NCBI RefSeq assembly: GCF_001718695.1
Contig: NZ_CP013420.1
Coordinates: forward strand, 1,054,001-1,118,000
Length of the DNA stretch: 64,000 nucleotides
Origin: Burkholderia ubonensis
GTDB lineage: Bacteria; Pseudomonadota; Gammaproteobacteria; Burkholderiales; Burkholderiaceae
Direction: 5' to 3'
Each line of letters opens with the position of its first letter. The first letter of the stretch is position 1. The position numbers and the translations under genes are program-made. Below, piece by piece: positions 21,347-30,560 of the stretch. Below the pieces are notes generated by a model. The model saw only the letters and a program-made list of their open reading frames with translations, was not told the DNA's origin and ran no database searches.

Positions 21347-22597
21347 ATGGAAACCAGCCTCGACACGCGCGCTGCCGGCCAGGCCGCGCCGGCCGCCCCC
21401 TTGCCGCACGCGGCGCCTGCCGCCCCCGCGGCCCGCACCGTCTATCCGGTGCTCGGCGCGATCAGCTTCTCGCACCTGCTCAACGACATGATCCAGTCGC
21501 TGATCGTCGCGATCTATCCGATGCTCAAGAGCCAGTTCGCGCTGTCGTTCGCGCAGATCGGCCTGATCACGCTGACCTACCAGATCACCGCGTCGCTGCT
21601 GCAGCCGCTCATCGGCCTCTACACCGACAAGCGCCCGCAGCCGTACTCGCTGCCGGTCGGCATGGGCTTCACGCTGGCGGGGCTGCTGCTGATGTCGGTC
21701 GCGCCGAGCTTCGGCGCGCTGCTGGTCGCCGCGGCGCTCGTCGGCTGCGGGTCGTCGGTGTTCCATCCGGAATCGTCGCGCGTCGCGCGGATGGCGTCGG
21801 GCGGCCAGCACGGGCTCGCGCAGTCGGTGTTCCAGGTCGGCGGCAACGCGGGCGCGGCGCTCGGGCCGCTGCTCGCCGCGCTGGTCGTGATCCCGCACGG
21901 CCAGCCGAGCATCGCGTGGTTCTCGGCCGCCGCGCTCGTCGCGATGGTCGTGCTCACGCGGATCGGCCACTGGTACAGGAAGCACCCGTCGATGAAGAAG
22001 AAAGCGGCGGCCGCCGGCCATCCGACGCTCTCGCGCGGGCGCGTGCTGGCGGCGATCGGCGTGCTGGTGCTGCTCGTGTTCTCGAAGTACTTCTATCTCG
22101 CGAGCATCAACAGCTATTTCACGTTCTACCTGATCGACAAGTTCCACCTGTCGGTGCAGGCCGCGCAGTTCCACCTGTTCGTGTTCCTCGCGGCCGTGGC
22201 CGCCGGCACGCTGATCGGCGGGCCCATCGGCGACCGCATCGGCCGCAAGTACGTGATCTGGGTGTCGATCCTGGGCGTCACGCCGTTCACGCTGCTGCTG
22301 CCGTACGCGAACCTGTTCTGGACGAGCGTGCTGACGGTGATCATCGGGGTCGTGCTCGCGTCCGCGTTCGCCGCGATCATCGTGTACGCGACGGAGCTGA
22401 TGCCCGGCAAGGTCGGCATGGTCGCGGGGCTGTTCTTCGGCCTCGCGTTCGGGCTCGGCGGCGTCGGCGCGGCGGTGCTCGGCCAGCTCGCCGACGCGAC
22501 GAGCATCGCGTTCGTCTACAAGGTGTGCTCGTTCCTGCCGCTCATCGGCGTGCTGACGGTGTTCCTGCCGAACCTCGAAGGCAGCCGGCGCGCATAG
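21347..22597 (+). CDS. MFS transporter, Fsr (fosmidomycin resistance)-like
   Basis: A 416-residue major-facilitator protein with 12 predicted helices. The first membrane segment has the Fsr-type sequence AISFSHLLNDMIQSL, and motif-A-like residues occur in YTDKRPQP and GDRIGRKY. Relatives include fosmidomycin-resistance efflux pumps. The substrate here is not known. The ATG at 21347 (METSLDT) is chosen because the frame upstream lacks ribosome-site and membrane features. It is divergent from the chemoreceptor and followed by a 15-bp-stem hairpin. Confidence 0.88.
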   Translation: METSLDTRAAGQAAPAAPLPHAAPAAPAARTVYPVLGAISFSHLLNDMIQSLIVAIYPMLKSQFALSFAQIGLITLTYQITASLLQPLIGLYTDKRPQPYSLPVGMGFTLAGLLLMSVAPSFGALLVAAALVGCGSSVFHPESSRVARMASGGQHGLAQSVFQVGGNAGAALGPLLAALVVIPHGQPSIAWFSAAALVAMVVLTRIGHWYRKHPSMKKKAAAAGHPTLSRGRVLAAIGVLVLLVFSKYFYLASINSYFTFYLIDKFHLSVQAAQFHLFVFLAAVAAGTLIGGPIGDRIGRKYVIWVSILGVTPFTLLLPYANLFWTSVLTVIIGVVLASAFAAIIVYATELMPGKVGMVAGLFFGLAFGLGGVGAAVLGQLADATSIAFVYKVCSFLPLIGVLTVFLPNLEGSRRA

Positions 22598-22616
22598 CAG
22601 GCGTGACGTGAAATGC

Positions 22617-22652
22617 GCGAGGCCGGCGCGCGGCGATGCGCGCCGGCCTCGC
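22617..22652. terminator. Long hairpin between convergent MFS and nucleosidase genes
   Basis: GCGAGGCCGGCGCGC (22617-22631) pairs perfectly with GCGCGCCGGCCTCGC (22638-22652) around a 6-base loop. It lies between two convergent stops. There is no T-tract, but the very stable stem suggests a shared transcription end. Confidence 0.5.
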
Positions 22653-22675
22653 GGGAGACCGGGCGACGGCGGCGC

Positions 22676-23470
22676 TCAGGCCGCCGTCGCCGCGTGCAGC
22701 GTCAGGAAACGCTTGAGAATGCCGGACGAATAGCTGCTCGCGATTTCCGACAGGAAATGCGAGAACGACTGGGTCGCGTGATCGTCGGCGGTGTCGGAGA
22801 TCGTGCGCACGAGCGCGAACGGCACGCCGTGCTCGACGCACACCTGCGCGATCGCCGCCCCTTCCATCTCGACCGCGAGCGCGTCCGGCAGCGCGTCGCG
22901 CAGCGCGACGACCTCACGCTCGCTCGACACGAAGCGGTCGCCGCTGATCACGAGCCCGTTGCGCAACTGCGCGCCGGCCAGCCGGAAACGCCCGGCAAGC
23001 GCGCCGCCCTCTTCCGCGATGAACTGCGCGCACGCGGCCTTCAGGCGCGCGGACAGTTCGGCGTCGGTATCGAAATGCGTGGCGCCGAGCAGCGGCACCT
23101 CGTAGCGCGGGAACAGCGGCGACGCGTCGAGATCGTGCTGAAGCAGCGTATCCGCGACGATGACGTCGCCGACCCGCACCGCCGGGGCCACGCCGCCCGC
23201 GACGCCCGTAAACACGACGCCTGCTACGTCGAACACGTGGATCAGCGCGCTGACCGTCGCGGCAGCCGCGACCTTGCCGATCCGCGCGAGCGTGACGACG
23301 CACGCCGCGCCGTGCACGGTGCCGACGTGATAGTCGCGGCGGCCGAGCGTGACCGTCTCGACCGCGCCCTCGGCGCGCATCGCGGCGATCAGGTCGCCGA
23401 GTTCCTCGGGCAGCGCGGCGAGAATGCCGAGCGGCTTGCCCGGCGACGAAGCCTTGATATCCATGCTCAT
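22676..23470 (-). CDS. mtnN: 5'-methylthioadenosine/S-adenosylhomocysteine nucleosidase
   Basis: A 264-residue purine nucleosidase of the PNP/UDP phosphorylase fold. It cleaves adenine from MTA and SAH, recycling methionine and relieving methyltransferase inhibition. Family features are GILAALPEE at the N-terminus, the ribose-binding TGVAGG segment followed by VGDVIVADTLLQHDLD, and the catalytic region VEMEGAAIAQVC and RTISDTAD. The ATG at 23470 overlaps the stop of the upstream helicase gene (ATGA), so translation is probably coupled. A phosphorylase activity cannot be excluded from sequence alone. Confidence 0.9.
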   Translation of the reverse strand: MSMDIKASSPGKPLGILAALPEELGDLIAAMRAEGAVETVTLGRRDYHVGTVHGAACVVTLARIGKVAAAATVSALIHVFDVAGVVFTGVAGGVAPAVRVGDVIVADTLLQHDLDASPLFPRYEVPLLGATHFDTDAELSARLKAACAQFIAEEGGALAGRFRLAGAQLRNGLVISGDRFVSSEREVVALRDALPDALAVEMEGAAIAQVCVEHGVPFALVRTISDTADDHATQSFSHFLSEIASSYSSGILKRFLTLHAATAA

Positions 23471-25830
23471 TCCACCGCCTGCAGTTTCGCGACCGCGAGC
23501 GCGAGCCATTTCTCGCCGTGCCGCTTGAATTTCACCTGGGCCTTCGCATCCGCGCCGTTGCCTTCGAGCGCGGTGACGGTGCCTTCGCCGAATTTGGTGT
23601 GGAACACCTGCTGGCCGACCCGGAAGCCGGTGTCGGCCGCGCGCTGCTGGTTCGCGAACGCGGGCAGCGGCGCCGACACGGCCGCGTCGACGATCTGCTC
23701 GCGCCCGGCGCCCGGCCGCGCGAACCAGTCGCGGCCCCAGCCCGCGTTGTCGCTGCGGCCGCCGCCCCAGCGCGCGCCCGCCTCGACCTTCGGCGTCAGC
23801 CACTTCAGCACGTGCTGCGGCAGCTCGTCGAAGAAGCGCGAGCGCACGTTGTAGCGCGTCTGCCCGTGCAGCATCCGGCTCTGCGCGAACGACAGGTAGA
23901 GCCGCTCCTTCGCGCGCGTGATCGCGACGTACATCAGGCGGCGCTCCTCCTCGAGGCCGTCGGATTCGAGCACGCTGTTCTCGTGCGGGAACAGCCCCTC
24001 CTCGAGGCCGGTGATGAATACCGCCGAGAATTCGAGGCCCTTCGCCGCATGCACCGTCATCAGCTGCACCGCGTCCTGGCCGGCCTGCGCCTGGTTGTCG
24101 CCGGCCTCGAGCGACGCGTGCGACAGGAAGCCGGCAAGCGGCGTCATCGTGTCGGGGTTCTGCGCCGGGTCGCCCGGGGCCGCCGGGTCGAGCACGTCGA
24201 CGACGGCGCCGTCCGGCGCCGCGCCGAGCTCGGGCGCCGCGATCGCGCCCGCGCGCAGCGGGATCGAGCGGGCCGGCGTGTCGAGCCCGTAGCCTTCCTC
24301 GCTGACGAACGCGGTCGCCGCGTTGACGAGTTCCTGCAAGTTCTCGAGGCGGTCCTGGCCTTCGCGCTCGCCCTGATAGAAATCGGCGAGGCCGCTCGCG
24401 CGCACCACGTATTCGACCGTCTCCGGCAGGCTCATCTGCTGCGTGTCGGCGCGCATCTTCGCGATCAGGTTCGCGAACGCGCCGAGGCTCGTGCCGGCCT
24501 TGCCGGTCACGTACGGGATCGCGGCGGCCATCGCGCAGCCGTACAGGCGCGCCGCGTCGGCGAGCTGCTCGATCGAGCGCGCGCCGATGCCGCGCGCCGG
24601 GAAGTTCACGACGCGCGCGAACGCGGTGTCGTCGTTCGGGTTGTCGATCAGGCGCAGGTACGCGAGCGCGTGCTTGATTTCCTGCCGCTCGAAGAAGCGC
24701 AGGCCGCCGTACACGCGGTACGGGATGCCGGCCGTCATCAGCGTGTGCTCGATCGCGCGCGACTGCGCGTTGCTGCGATACAGGATCGCGACCTCGCTGC
24801 GCGCCATCCCGGTATTGATCAGCGAGCGGACCTCCTCGACGATCCAGCCGGCTTCCTGCGAATCCGTCGTCGCCTCGTACACGCGCACGGGCTCGCCGTG
24901 GCCGGCGTCGGTGCGCAGGTTCTTGCCGAGGCGGTGTGCGTTGTTCGAGATCAGGTGATTCGCCGCGTCGAGGATGTTGCCGTGCGACCGGTAGTTCTGC
25001 TCGAGCTTGATCAGGTTGCGCACGCGGAACTCGTCCTCGAAGTCGCGCATGTTGCCGACGTTCGCGCCACGGAACGCGTAGATCGACTGGTCGTCGTCGC
25101 CGACCGCGAAGATCGCGTTCTGGCCGCCCGCGAGCAGCTTGAGCCACGCGTACTGCAGCTTGTTCGTATCCTGGAACTCGTCGACGAGGATGTGCTTGAA
25201 GCGCGCCTGGTAATGCGCGCGCAGCGGCGGGTTGTGCGCGAGCAGCTCGTAGCAGCGCAGCAGCAGCTCGGGGAAATCGACGACGCCTTCGCGCTGGCAC
25301 TGCTGGTCGTACGCCTGGTAGATCTCGACGAACTTGCGGTTGAAGCTGTCGGTCGCGTCGACCTTGTCGGGCCTCAGCCCCTGCTCCTTCGCGTTGTTGA
25401 TGAAGTACTGGACGTTCTTCGGCGGATATTTCTCGTCGTCGATGTTCGCGCCCTTCATCAGCCGCTTGATCGCGGACAGCTGGTCGGACGTGTCGAGGAT
25501 CTGGAAGGTCTGCGGCAGGCCCGCGTCGCGGTAGTGCGCGCGCAGCATCCGGTTGCACAGGCCGTGGAACGTGCCGATCCACATCCCGCGCGTATCGATC
25601 GGCATCATCGCCGACAGGCGCGCCATCATCTCGCGCGCGGCCTTGTTCGTGAAGGTGACGGCGAGCACGGTCGCGGGCGACGCGTAGCCCTGCTGGATCA
25701 GCCATGCGATCCGCGTGATCAGCACCCGCGTCTTGCCGCTGCCCGCCCCCGCGAGGATCAGCGCCGGTTCGTTCGGCAACGTGACGGCCGCATGTTGTTC
25801 AGGGTTGAGATTCGCGAGCAGATCGGGCAT
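23467..25830 (-). CDS. uvrD: UvrD/Rep-type ATP-dependent DNA helicase
   Basis: A 787-residue superfamily 1A helicase that unwinds DNA 3'-5' in excision and mismatch repair. Motifs are in order: Walker A AGAGSGKT (about residues 27-34), Ia [37 protein letters not shown], and [16 protein letters not shown]. The C-terminal RNA-polymerase-binding Tudor-like region is present ([14 protein letters not shown]). It starts at 25830 and is divergent from valS, with TATAAT on the minus strand at 25869-25874. It overlaps the nucleosidase gene by 4 bases. Confidence 0.93.
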   Translation of the reverse strand: MPDLLANLNPEQHAAVTLPNEPALILAGAGSGKTRVLITRIAWLIQQGYASPATVLAVTFTNKAAREMMARLSAMMPIDTRGMWIGTFHGLCNRMLRAHYRDAGLPQTFQILDTSDQLSAIKRLMKGANIDDEKYPPKNVQYFINNAKEQGLRPDKVDATDSFNRKFVEIYQAYDQQCQREGVVDFPELLLRCYELLAHNPPLRAHYQARFKHILVDEFQDTNKLQYAWLKLLAGGQNAIFAVGDDDQSIYAFRGANVGNMRDFEDEFRVRNLIKLEQNYRSHGNILDAANHLISNNAHRLGKNLRTDAGHGEPVRVYEATTDSQEAGWIVEEVRSLINTGMARSEVAILYRSNAQSRAIEHTLMTAGIPYRVYGGLRFFERQEIKHALAYLRLIDNPNDDTAFARVVNFPARGIGARSIEQLADAARLYGCAMAAAIPYVTGKAGTSLGAFANLIAKMRADTQQMSLPETVEYVVRASGLADFYQGEREGQDRLENLQELVNAATAFVSEEGYGLDTPARSIPLRAGAIAAPELGAAPDGAVVDVLDPAAPGDPAQNPDTMTPLAGFLSHASLEAGDNQAQAGQDAVQLMTVHAAKGLEFSAVFITGLEEGLFPHENSVLESDGLEEERRLMYVAITRAKERLYLSFAQSRMLHGQTRYNVRSRFFDELPQHVLKWLTPKVEAGARWGGGRSDNAGWGRDWFARPGAGREQIVDAAVSAPLPAFANQQRAADTGFRVGQQVFHTKFGEGTVTALEGNGADAKAQVKFKRHGEKWLALAVAKLQAVE

Positions 25831-25868
25831 GGAGTGGCAACGGGCGTGCGGTGGAACGTAGGCCCGCC

Positions 25869-25874
25869 ATTATA
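25869..25874 (-). promoter_or_regulatory. -10 element for uvrD
   Basis: A perfect TATAAT on the minus strand, about 40 bases before the uvrD ATG. No clear -35 is seen 16-18 bases further upstream. Confidence 0.45.
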
Positions 25875-25931
25875 AATCCGCCGTGCGACTTGCCGGGATC
25901 GGCGCTGCGCGCCCCGTCGGCGCGCCCGGCG

Positions 25932-25961
25932 GTGACCGGCCGATGCGCAACCATTTATAAT
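25932..25961 (+). promoter_or_regulatory. Candidate sigma-70 promoter of valS
   Basis: GTGACC (25932-25937, four of six matches to TTGACA) and TATAAT (25956-25961, perfect) are separated by 18 bases, about 50 bases upstream of the valS ATG. No T-box or leader peptide is seen. Confidence 0.6.
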
Positions 25962-26009
25962 TCACGGTTTACGTATCCAATTCACGCATTTTTCAGCAGA
26001 TTTCCGACC

Positions 26010-28877
26010 ATGAGCGACAGCACGCTGGCGAAGAGTTTCGAGCCCCACACCATCGAGGCCCAATGGGGGCCGGAGTGGGAAAAACGCGGCTACGCCGCCC
26101 CGGCGTTCGATCCGGGCCGGCCCGATTTCGCGATCCAGCTGCCGCCGCCGAACGTCACGGGCACGCTGCACATGGGGCACGCGTTCAACCAGACGATCAT
26201 GGACGGCCTCGCCCGCTACCACCGGATGCTCGGCGAGAACACGCTGTGGGTGCCGGGCACCGACCACGCGGGAATCGCAACCCAGATCGTCGTCGAGCGC
26301 CAGCTCGACGCGCAGGGCGTGTCGCGCCACGACCTCGGCCGCGAGCAGTTCGTCGAGCGCGTGTGGGAATGGAAGCAGCAGTCCGGCTCGACGATCACCG
26401 GCCAGGTGCGCCGCCTCGGCGCATCGACCGACTGGTCGCGCGAATACTTCACGATGGACGACAAGATGTCGGCCGCCGTGCGCGACGTGTTCGTCACGCT
26501 CTATGAACAGGGCCTGATCTACCGCGGCAAGCGCCTCGTCAACTGGGACCCGGTGCTGCTGACCGCGGTGTCCGACCTCGAAGTCGCGAGCGAGGAAGAG
26601 AACGGCCACCTGTGGCACATCCGCTACCCGCTCGTCGACGGCTCGGGCACGCTGACCGTCGCGACCACCCGCCCCGAGACGATGCTCGGCGACGTCGCGC
26701 TGATGGTCCATCCGGAAGACGAGCGCTACAAGCACCTGATCGGCCGGCTCGTGAAGCTGCCGCTGACCGACCGCGAGATCCCGGTGATCGCCGACGACTA
26801 CGTCGATCGCGAATTCGGCACCGGCGTCGTGAAGGTCACGCCGGCGCACGACTTCAACGACTACCAGGTCGGCCTGCGCCACCACCTCGCGCCGATCGAG
26901 ATCCTGACGCTCGACGCGAAGATCAACGACAACGGCCCCGAGCAATACCGCGGCCTCGACCGCTTCGACGCGCGCAAGGCGATCGTCGCCGACCTCGACG
27001 CGCAGGGCTTCCTCGAATCCGTGAAGCCGCACAAGCTGATGGTGCCGCGCGGCGACCGCACGGGCGTCGTGATCGAGCCGATGCTGACCGACCAGTGGTT
27101 CGTCGCGATGACGAAGCCGGCGCCGGAAGGCACGTTCACCCCCGGCAAGTCGATCACCGAGACGTCGCTCGACGTCGTGCGCAACGGCCAGATCAAGTTC
27201 GTCCCGGAAAACTGGACGACCACCTACTACCAGTGGCTCGAGAACATCCAGGACTGGTGCATCTCGCGCCAGCTGTGGTGGGGCCACCAGATCCCCGCGT
27301 GGTACGGCGAGAACGGCGAGGTGTTCGTCGCGCGCAGCGAGGAAGACGCGCGCGCGCAGGCCGCCGCGAAGGGCTACACGGGCGCGCTGAAGCGCGACGA
27401 CGACGTGCTCGACACGTGGTTCTCGTCGGCGCTCGTGCCGTTCTCGTCGCTCGGCTGGCCGAACGAAACGCCTGAACTGAAGCACTTCCTGCCGTCGTCG
27501 GTGCTCGTCACCGGCTTCGACATCATCTTCTTCTGGGTCGCCCGGATGGTGATGATGACGACCCACTTCACGGGCAAGGTGCCGTTCCACACCGTGTACG
27601 TGCACGGCCTCGTGCGCGACTCGGAAGGCCAGAAGATGTCGAAGAGCAAGGGCAACACGCTCGACCCGATCGACATCGTCGACGGCATCGACCTCGAGTC
27701 GCTGGTCGCGAAGCGCACGACCGGCCTGATGAACCCGAAGCAGGCCGCGACGATCGAGAAGAAGACGCGCAAGGAATTCCCGGACGGCATCGCCGCGTTC
27801 GGCACCGATGCGCTGCGCTTCACGATGGCGTCGATGGCGACGCTCGGCCGCAACGTGAACTTCGACCTCGCGCGCTGCGAAGGCTACCGCAACTTCTGCA
27901 ACAAGCTGTGGAACGCGACGCGCTTCGTGCTGATGAACTGCGAAGGCCACGACTGCGGGCTCGACAAGCCGGAAGCCTGCGGCGCGGGCGACTGCGGCCC
28001 GGGCGGCTATCTCGACTTCTCGGCGGCCGACCGCTGGATCGTGTCGCTGCTGCAGCGCACCGAGGCCGATATCGCGAAGGGCTTCGCCGACTACCGCTTC
28101 GACAACGTCGCGAACAGCATCTACAAGTTCGTGTGGGACGAGTATTGCGACTGGTATCTCGAGCTCGCGAAGGTGCAGATCCAGAACGGCACGCCCGAGC
28201 AGCAGCGCGCGACGCGCCGCACGCTGCTGCGCGTGCTGGAAACGGTGCTGCGCCTCGCGCACCCGATCATCCCGTTCATCACCGAGGCGCTCTGGCAGAA
28301 GGTCGCGCCGCTCGCGGGCCGCTATCCGCAAGGCAAGGCCGAGGGCGAAGCGTCGCTGATGACGCAGGCCTACCCGCTCGCCGATCTCGAGAAGATCGAC
28401 GAGGCGTCCGAGCAATGGGCGGCCGACCTGAAGGCGATCATCGACGCGTGCCGCAACCTGCGCGGCGAGATGAACCTGTCGCCGGCGACCAAGGTGCCGC
28501 TGCTCGCGGCGGGCGAAGCCGAGCGCCTGCGCGGATTCGCGCCGTACGTGCAGGCGCTCGCCCGCCTGTCCGACGTGCAGATCCTCGCGGACGAAGCCGC
28601 GCTCGACCGGCAAGCGCACGGCGCGCCGATCGCGATCGTCGGCCAGAACAAGCTGGTGCTGAAGGTGGAAATCGACGTCGCGGCGGAACGCGAGCGCCTG
28701 TCGAAGGAAGTCGCGCGCCTGACGGGCGAGATCACGAAGTGCAATGCGAAGCTCGGCAACGAGGCGTTCGTCGCGAAAGCGCCGCCCGCGGTCGTCGAGC
28801 AGGAGCAGAAGCGCCTCGCCGAATTCCAGACTACGCTCGAGAAACTGCGCGCGCAGCTCGAACGGTTGCCTGCGTAA
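26010..28877 (+). CDS. valS: Valyl-tRNA synthetase
   Basis: A 955-residue class I aminoacyl-tRNA synthetase that charges tRNA-Val. The HIGH-like motif is [14 protein letters not shown] (about residues 42-55), the editing CP1 insertion follows ([12 protein letters not shown]), and the KMSKS loop is [12 protein letters not shown] at about 540-551. The anticodon-binding domain and the C-terminal coiled coil rich in Glu/Leu/Lys complete the normal length. The frame is open upstream, but the ATG at 26010 ([12 protein letters not shown]) is the conserved start. Divergent from uvrD; galU follows 83 bases downstream. Confidence 0.97.
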   Translation: MSDSTLAKSFEPHTIEAQWGPEWEKRGYAAPAFDPGRPDFAIQLPPPNVTGTLHMGHAFNQTIMDGLARYHRMLGENTLWVPGTDHAGIATQIVVERQLDAQGVSRHDLGREQFVERVWEWKQQSGSTITGQVRRLGASTDWSREYFTMDDKMSAAVRDVFVTLYEQGLIYRGKRLVNWDPVLLTAVSDLEVASEEENGHLWHIRYPLVDGSGTLTVATTRPETMLGDVALMVHPEDERYKHLIGRLVKLPLTDREIPVIADDYVDREFGTGVVKVTPAHDFNDYQVGLRHHLAPIEILTLDAKINDNGPEQYRGLDRFDARKAIVADLDAQGFLESVKPHKLMVPRGDRTGVVIEPMLTDQWFVAMTKPAPEGTFTPGKSITETSLDVVRNGQIKFVPENWTTTYYQWLENIQDWCISRQLWWGHQIPAWYGENGEVFVARSEEDARAQAAAKGYTGALKRDDDVLDTWFSSALVPFSSLGWPNETPELKHFLPSSVLVTGFDIIFFWVARMVMMTTHFTGKVPFHTVYVHGLVRDSEGQKMSKSKGNTLDPIDIVDGIDLESLVAKRTTGLMNPKQAATIEKKTRKEFPDGIAAFGTDALRFTMASMATLGRNVNFDLARCEGYRNFCNKLWNATRFVLMNCEGHDCGLDKPEACGAGDCGPGGYLDFSAADRWIVSLLQRTEADIAKGFADYRFDNVANSIYKFVWDEYCDWYLELAKVQIQNGTPEQQRATRRTLLRVLETVLRLAHPIIPFITEALWQKVAPLAGRYPQGKAEGEASLMTQAYPLADLEKIDEASEQWAADLKAIIDACRNLRGEMNLSPATKVPLLAAGEAERLRGFAPYVQALARLSDVQILADEAALDRQAHGAPIAIVGQNKLVLKVEIDVAAERERLSKEVARLTGEITKCNAKLGNEAFVAKAPPAVVEQEQKRLAEFQTTLEKLRAQLERLPA

Positions 28878-28903
28878 CAATCCGTAAGGCTGTTTGCGCT
28901 CAC

Positions 28904-28909
28904 TATAAT
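28904..28909 (+). promoter_or_regulatory. -10 element for galU
   Basis: A perfect TATAAT in the gap between valS and galU, about 52 bases before the galU ATG. A -35 match is weak, so the promoter may be modest or activator-dependent. Confidence 0.4.
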
Positions 28910-28960
28910 GCGGGCGCGAACATAACCCGCAGTGTCGATTACAGGAACAAGGGTCCGATC

Positions 28961-29845
28961 ATGTTGAAAGTCACCAAGGCAGTATTCCCGGTCGCCGGCC
29001 TCGGAACACGCTTCCTGCCCGCGACGAAGGCCAGCCCGAAGGAGATGCTGCCCGTCGTCGACAAGCCGTTGATCCAGTACGCGGTCGAGGAAGCGATCGC
29101 CGCCGGCATCACGGAAATGATCTTCGTCACCGGCCGCAGCAAGCGCGCGATCGAGGACCATTTCGACAAGTCATACGAAATCGAAGCGGAACTCGAGGCG
29201 CGCGGCAAGGAGAAGCTGCTCGACCTGGTGCGCAGCATCAAGCCGAGCCACGTCGACTGCTTCTACGTGCGCCAGCCGGAAGCGCTCGGCCTCGGCCACG
29301 CGGTGCTGTGCGCGGAGAAGCTCGTCGCGGACAACCCGTTCGCGGTGATCCTCGCCGACGACCTGCTCGACGGCAACCCGCCCGTGATGAAGCAGATGGT
29401 CGACGTGTTCGACCACTACCACAGCTCGGTGATCGGCGTCGAAGAGATCCCGCCGTCGGAGACGAAGTCGTACGGCATCGTCGACGGCAAGGAATGGGAG
29501 GAGTCGATCATCAAGATGTCGGCGATCGTCGAGAAGCCGGCGCCGGAAGTCGCGCCGTCGAACCTCGGCGTGGTCGGCCGCTACATCCTGAAGCCGCGGA
29601 TCTTCGAGCACCTGCGCGCGCTGAAGCCGGGCGCGGGCGGCGAGCTGCAGCTGACCGACGCGATCGAGGCGCTGCTCGCCGACGAGCAGGTGCTGGCGTA
29701 CAAGTACCAGGGCACCCGCTACGACTGCGGCAGCAAGCTCGGCTACCTGAAGGCGACCGTCGAATTCGCGCTGCGCCACCCGGAAGTCGGCGCGGAATTC
29801 GACGAGTACCTGCGCACGCGCGGCGTGACGCAGCCCGCCGCGTAA
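28961..29845 (+). CDS. galU: UTP-glucose-1-phosphate uridylyltransferase
   Basis: A 294-residue nucleotidyltransferase that makes UDP-glucose from UTP and glucose-1-phosphate, feeding lipopolysaccharide, exopolysaccharide and trehalose synthesis. The nucleotide-binding signature [15 protein letters not shown] is at about residues 9-23, followed by [14 protein letters not shown]. Other family segments are ILADDLLDG and [13 protein letters not shown]. The ATG at 28961 ([13 protein letters not shown]) matches the family N-terminus. It probably has its own promoter after valS and ends in a long hairpin. Confidence 0.96.
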   Translation: MLKVTKAVFPVAGLGTRFLPATKASPKEMLPVVDKPLIQYAVEEAIAAGITEMIFVTGRSKRAIEDHFDKSYEIEAELEARGKEKLLDLVRSIKPSHVDCFYVRQPEALGLGHAVLCAEKLVADNPFAVILADDLLDGNPPVMKQMVDVFDHYHSSVIGVEEIPPSETKSYGIVDGKEWEESIIKMSAIVEKPAPEVAPSNLGVVGRYILKPRIFEHLRALKPGAGGELQLTDAIEALLADEQVLAYKYQGTRYDCGSKLGYLKATVEFALRHPEVGAEFDEYLRTRGVTQPAA

Positions 29846-29854
29846 CGGCGGCAC

Positions 29855-29876
29855 GGGCCCGCGGCGCCGCGGGCCC
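29855..29876. terminator. Perfect 22-bp palindrome after galU
   Basis: GGGCCCGCGG-CG-CCGCGGGCCC is a perfect self-complementary sequence between the convergent galU and lipoprotein genes. A GC-only stem without a T-run: likely a transcription-end structure for both strands. Confidence 0.5.
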
Positions 29877-29903
29877 CGCAACCCGGCACGGCTGCCGGCG
29901 CGT

Positions 29904-30524
29904 TCAGCGCGCGGCAGCCGGCTTCACCGAGACGACGCCCGGCATGCCGCCCGCGTCGTCTTTTTTCGTTTTCGTCTCGACGAGCCAGCCCCCGCCCGCT
30001 TCGAACGGCAGCTTCGCGAGCGCGCTCGTGACGAGCGCCGGCGCGGCGCGCTGCGTGCCCGGCTCGCGATCGCGCAGCGCGGCCGACACGCGATAGACGT
30101 CCGCGCCCGACTTCGCGTCGACGAACCGCAGCGTCAGCACGTGCCGATAGACCTTGCCGGCGAGCGGCAGCCCGAACGGCGCCGGCCCGTCGACCGCGAC
30201 GCACGCGCTGCTCGCGCCGCCGCACCGCTCGGCCGTGGCCGCGACCGCCGCAGGCTGCGTCGCATAGGCGATCGACAGCCGGTAGCGCGCGTCCTTGAGC
30301 GGCTGCGCATCGAAGCCGCGCCGCGCGAGCTCGTCGTGCACGAGCGCTTCGATCTGCCGGTATTGCTCGTCGCCCGCCTGCGCGTCGGTGCGCACGAAGC
30401 CGTAGCCGTGCGCGCCCGACGCGAATGCGTCCGGCTGCCCGACCGCGCTCACGCCGGTGGTCACGCCGGCGCAACCCGTCAACAGCGCCGCCGCCAGCGC
30501 GGCCGCCGCCCATTCGTGTTTCAT
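29904..30524 (-). CDS. Lipoprotein, DUF4136-like
   Basis: A 206-residue predicted lipoprotein. The signal peptide MKHEWAAAALAAALLTGC ends in the lipobox LTGC, so the mature protein starts at Cys18 and has no Asp at +2, which favours outer-membrane sorting. The mature part has a DUF4136-like pattern (YGFVRT, DELARRGF, YRLSIAYAT, HVLTLRFVDAKSGADVYRVSA). Function is unknown. The ATG at 30524 has GGGGA 6 bases upstream, which makes it better than the in-frame ATG at 30536. It lies downstream of the CHASE2 kinase gene on the same strand, 36 bases away, and could share its transcript. Confidence 0.75.
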   Translation of the reverse strand: MKHEWAAAALAAALLTGCAGVTTGVSAVGQPDAFASGAHGYGFVRTDAQAGDEQYRQIEALVHDELARRGFDAQPLKDARYRLSIAYATQPAAVAATAERCGGASSACVAVDGPAPFGLPLAGKVYRHVLTLRFVDAKSGADVYRVSAALRDREPGTQRAAPALVTSALAKLPFEAGGGWLVETKTKKDDAGGMPGVVSVKPAAAR

Positions 30525-30560
30525 GACATTCCCCATTGCTTGCCGCCGCGCCCGGCCCTG

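Noticed and set aside
23518..25875. A 785-codon plus-strand frame opposite uvrD
   Set aside because: Shadow of uvrD: no ribosome site, Arg/Val/Asp-rich, no motif.
25831..26009. T-box or attenuator ahead of valS
   Set aside because: The leader after the TATAAT element is only about 45 bases and has no antiterminator stem or peptide rich in Val codons.
25962..28880. A 972-codon open frame antisense to valS
   Set aside because: It is extremely rich in Arg, His, Val and Asp with no domain, as expected for the shadow frame of a high-GC gene. valS on the plus strand has all its motifs.
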